Source of the DNA: Blautia sp. MSJ-9
Lineage (GTDB): Bacteria; Bacillota; Clostridia; Lachnospirales; Lachnospiraceae
Assembly (NCBI RefSeq): GCF_018919065.1
Contig: NZ_JAHLQG010000027.1
Span: 1-64,000, forward strand
Direction: 5' to 3'
Length of the DNA stretch: 64,000 nt
The position numbers and the translations under genes were made by a program. The notes under the pieces were generated by a model. The model was not told where the DNA came from. It made no database searches and was given only the letters and a program-made list of their open reading frames with translations. Below, piece by piece: positions 62,936-64,000 of the stretch. Numbering within the stretch: position 1 is the first letter of the stretch; the number at the start of each line of letters is the position of its first letter.

Positions 62936-63409
62936 CTACCTGTTGACAGGTATCTCCGAAATATTATCCAGAATCTGCCCAAAAAACCTTCGTAAAAGAC
63001 ATAGTTCCGCTTCGCTGAAATTGCTGAACATCACTTTCTCCACAGCTTTGCTTTCCTGCTGGAGCTCCTCCACGATTTTTCTTCCGTTTTCTGTCAGATA
63101 TACACGCATGATGCGTTGATCTTTATCATCACGTTTCCTGCAGACAATGTTTGCTTTCTCCAGACGCTGGATACTTACATTTACAGTGGGCGGTGTTACA
63201 CCCATCCACTCTGCAATCTCCTTCTGGCTGCAGCCGTTATGTCTGTATACGATCATAATGATCGGCATCTGTCCCTGTTGGATACCGATTTCCCGTATAC
63301 GCTGCATACATCTCATACCATATTGGCGGTTGATTTCCATAAAGAGAGCAGGCATGCTTTTCTCTTCCCGTTTCTCTTTCTCATTCTTCTCATCTTCCGG
63401 GCACCACAT
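62936..63409 (-). CDS. MarR-family transcriptional regulator
   Basis: 157 residues with a charged N-terminal tail (EKNEKEKREEK). The winged helix-turn-helix reads GCSQKEIAEWMGVTPPTVNVSIQRLEKANIVCRKRDDKDQRIMRVYLTENG across residues about 58-108, flanked by dimerisation helices. The strong AAAGGAG site supports the annotated ATG. It probably represses the ABC exporter operon that follows on the same strand and its own gene through a palindrome at 63463-63477. The inducer is unknown. Confidence 0.93.
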   Translation of the reverse strand: MWCPEDEKNEKEKREEKSMPALFMEINRQYGMRCMQRIREIGIQQGQMPIIMIVYRHNGCSQKEIAEWMGVTPPTVNVSIQRLEKANIVCRKRDDKDQRIMRVYLTENGRKIVEELQQESKAVEKVMFSNFSEAELCLLRRFFGQILDNISEIPVNR

Positions 63410-63462
63410 AACTTCACTCCTTTCCGGCCTCTGTCCTCTTTCAGGTCTGATATTATTCTTTA

Positions 63463-63477
63463 ATTAGCCTGACTAAT
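63463..63477. promoter_or_regulatory. Candidate MarR operator
   Basis: ATTAG-CCTGA-CTAAT, an inverted repeat of the kind bound by MarR dimers, 54 bp upstream of the marR start in an AT-rich promoter region. Confidence 0.6.
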
Positions 63478-63642
63478 CATATATAATATACTTTTAGACA
63501 AAAAATGCAAGTGTTTTTTGTGCAGTTTATAATTATTTTAGATTCAACTTTGATATTTCCAATTTATAAATATTCTATTTTATTTTGCCCGGCTAATTTT
63601 TTTCATCCCAGGTCGAATAAAATTTCCAATATTCTTCAAGCT

Positions 63643-64000
63643 CTATCTCTGCATAACTTCTTTATAAAATTCTATAAACACATTAATTGCCGGAGACCGC
63701 CATTTATTTTTGTGGAGCAGCAACTGTGTCCATACAGTTACCGGGCAGCCGGCAACATCCAGTCTTTTAATCTGTCCGTCTTTCACATATTTCTCCGAAA
63801 TAAAATCCGGAAGAAAGGAAAGCAGGCTGCTGTTTTTTACCAGTTCACATATCTGAAGCGGATTTCCGATTTCAAGAACCGGACGGATTTCCAGTGATTG
63901 GGACGCAAGGGTTTCATTCAGTATTTTTCTGTAGCTCATGGCTTGTTCTGTTAACACAAACTCATTCTGAGAGATTTCACTTAATTTCCATGAACAGCCT
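63643..64000 (-). CDS. LysR-family regulator, C-terminal part (runs off the window)
   Basis: The open frame continues without a start to the window edge, so the N-terminal DNA-binding domain is beyond it. The visible 118 residues are the second half of a LysR effector domain: SEISQNEFVLTEQ, a PLQICELVKNSSLLSFLPDF segment (the classical position of the ...V..G.GI..LP element) and a C-terminal LHKNKWRSPAINVFIEFYKEVM helix. The effector is not determinable. Between it and marR lie 233 bp of AT-rich sequence containing the candidate operator. Confidence 0.8.
   Translation of the reverse strand, partial: GCSWKLSEISQNEFVLTEQAMSYRKILNETLASQSLEIRPVLEIGNPLQICELVKNSSLLSFLPDFISEKYVKDGQIKRLDVAGCPVTVWTQLLLHKNKWRSPAINVFIEFYKEVMQR

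Overview
The window looks like a chromosomal segment from an anaerobic, endospore-forming, low-GC Gram-positive bacterium of the Lachnospiraceae, Blautia-like by general impression (the genus is a guess). The support is: spoIIA and spoVA sporulation operons with sigma-G-like promoter sequences, an alpha/beta-type spore protein, addAB instead of recBCD, a valS T-box, a LicT-type antiterminated PTS operon, and a YjiM/YjiL-type double-cubane protein pair. Most genes are on the minus strand.

Layout. 0-4.1 kb (minus): murB-rapZ-whiA-crh, with tcdA upstream. 4.2-8.2 kb (plus): a spoVA operon in the order AB-AC-AD-AE-AA behind a sigma-G-like promoter, then queT behind a preQ1-I riboswitch. 8.2-12.9 kb (minus): sigF-spoIIAB-spoIIAA, then a zinc-ribbon/TPR membrane protein, a 50-residue protein and folC. 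13-21.5 kb (minus): an LtaS-like enzyme, valS with T-box, and a licT-crr-nagE-like PTS operon with promoter, RAT and terminator all readable. 21.6-26.1 kb: an FtsX-type exporter whose permease carries a coiled coil of about 445 residues. 26.1-30.7 kb is an AT-rich accessory island: Fn3-like pseudogene debris, a truncated LanM lanthipeptide synthetase, a 41-residue peptide ORF overlapping its start, a GHKL sensor kinase, a LytTR regulator and an unrecognised gene. A phage-like lysin lies divergently from it. 32-38 kb: a lipoprotein, a C_GCAxxG_C_C redox protein, a TDT-family transporter, the YjiM/YjiL pair and a Gfo/Idh oxidoreductase. 38-41 kb: a spore protein gene and a PadR-DUF1700-DUF4097-PspC envelope cluster. 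41.7-58.6 kb: housekeeping genes (rRNA methyltransferase, addBA, nadE, hslO, a methyltransferase, a lipoprotein, helD). 58.8-64 kb: a heterodimeric ABC exporter with its MarR regulator, and a LysR gene cut by the window edge.

The stretches least explained by genes are a peptide/LanM/quorum-sensing island that looks like a decayed or rearranged lanthipeptide locus, and at least four families of palindromic non-coding elements. These are a 165-bp element with terminal inverted repeats (two full copies and one end), a 46-bp near-perfect palindrome (three copies and a half copy, one of which encodes the C-terminus of NadE), a 215-bp giant hairpin, and a multi-hairpin mosaic element. All assignments were made by reading motifs and family resemblance by eye; no database search was run.
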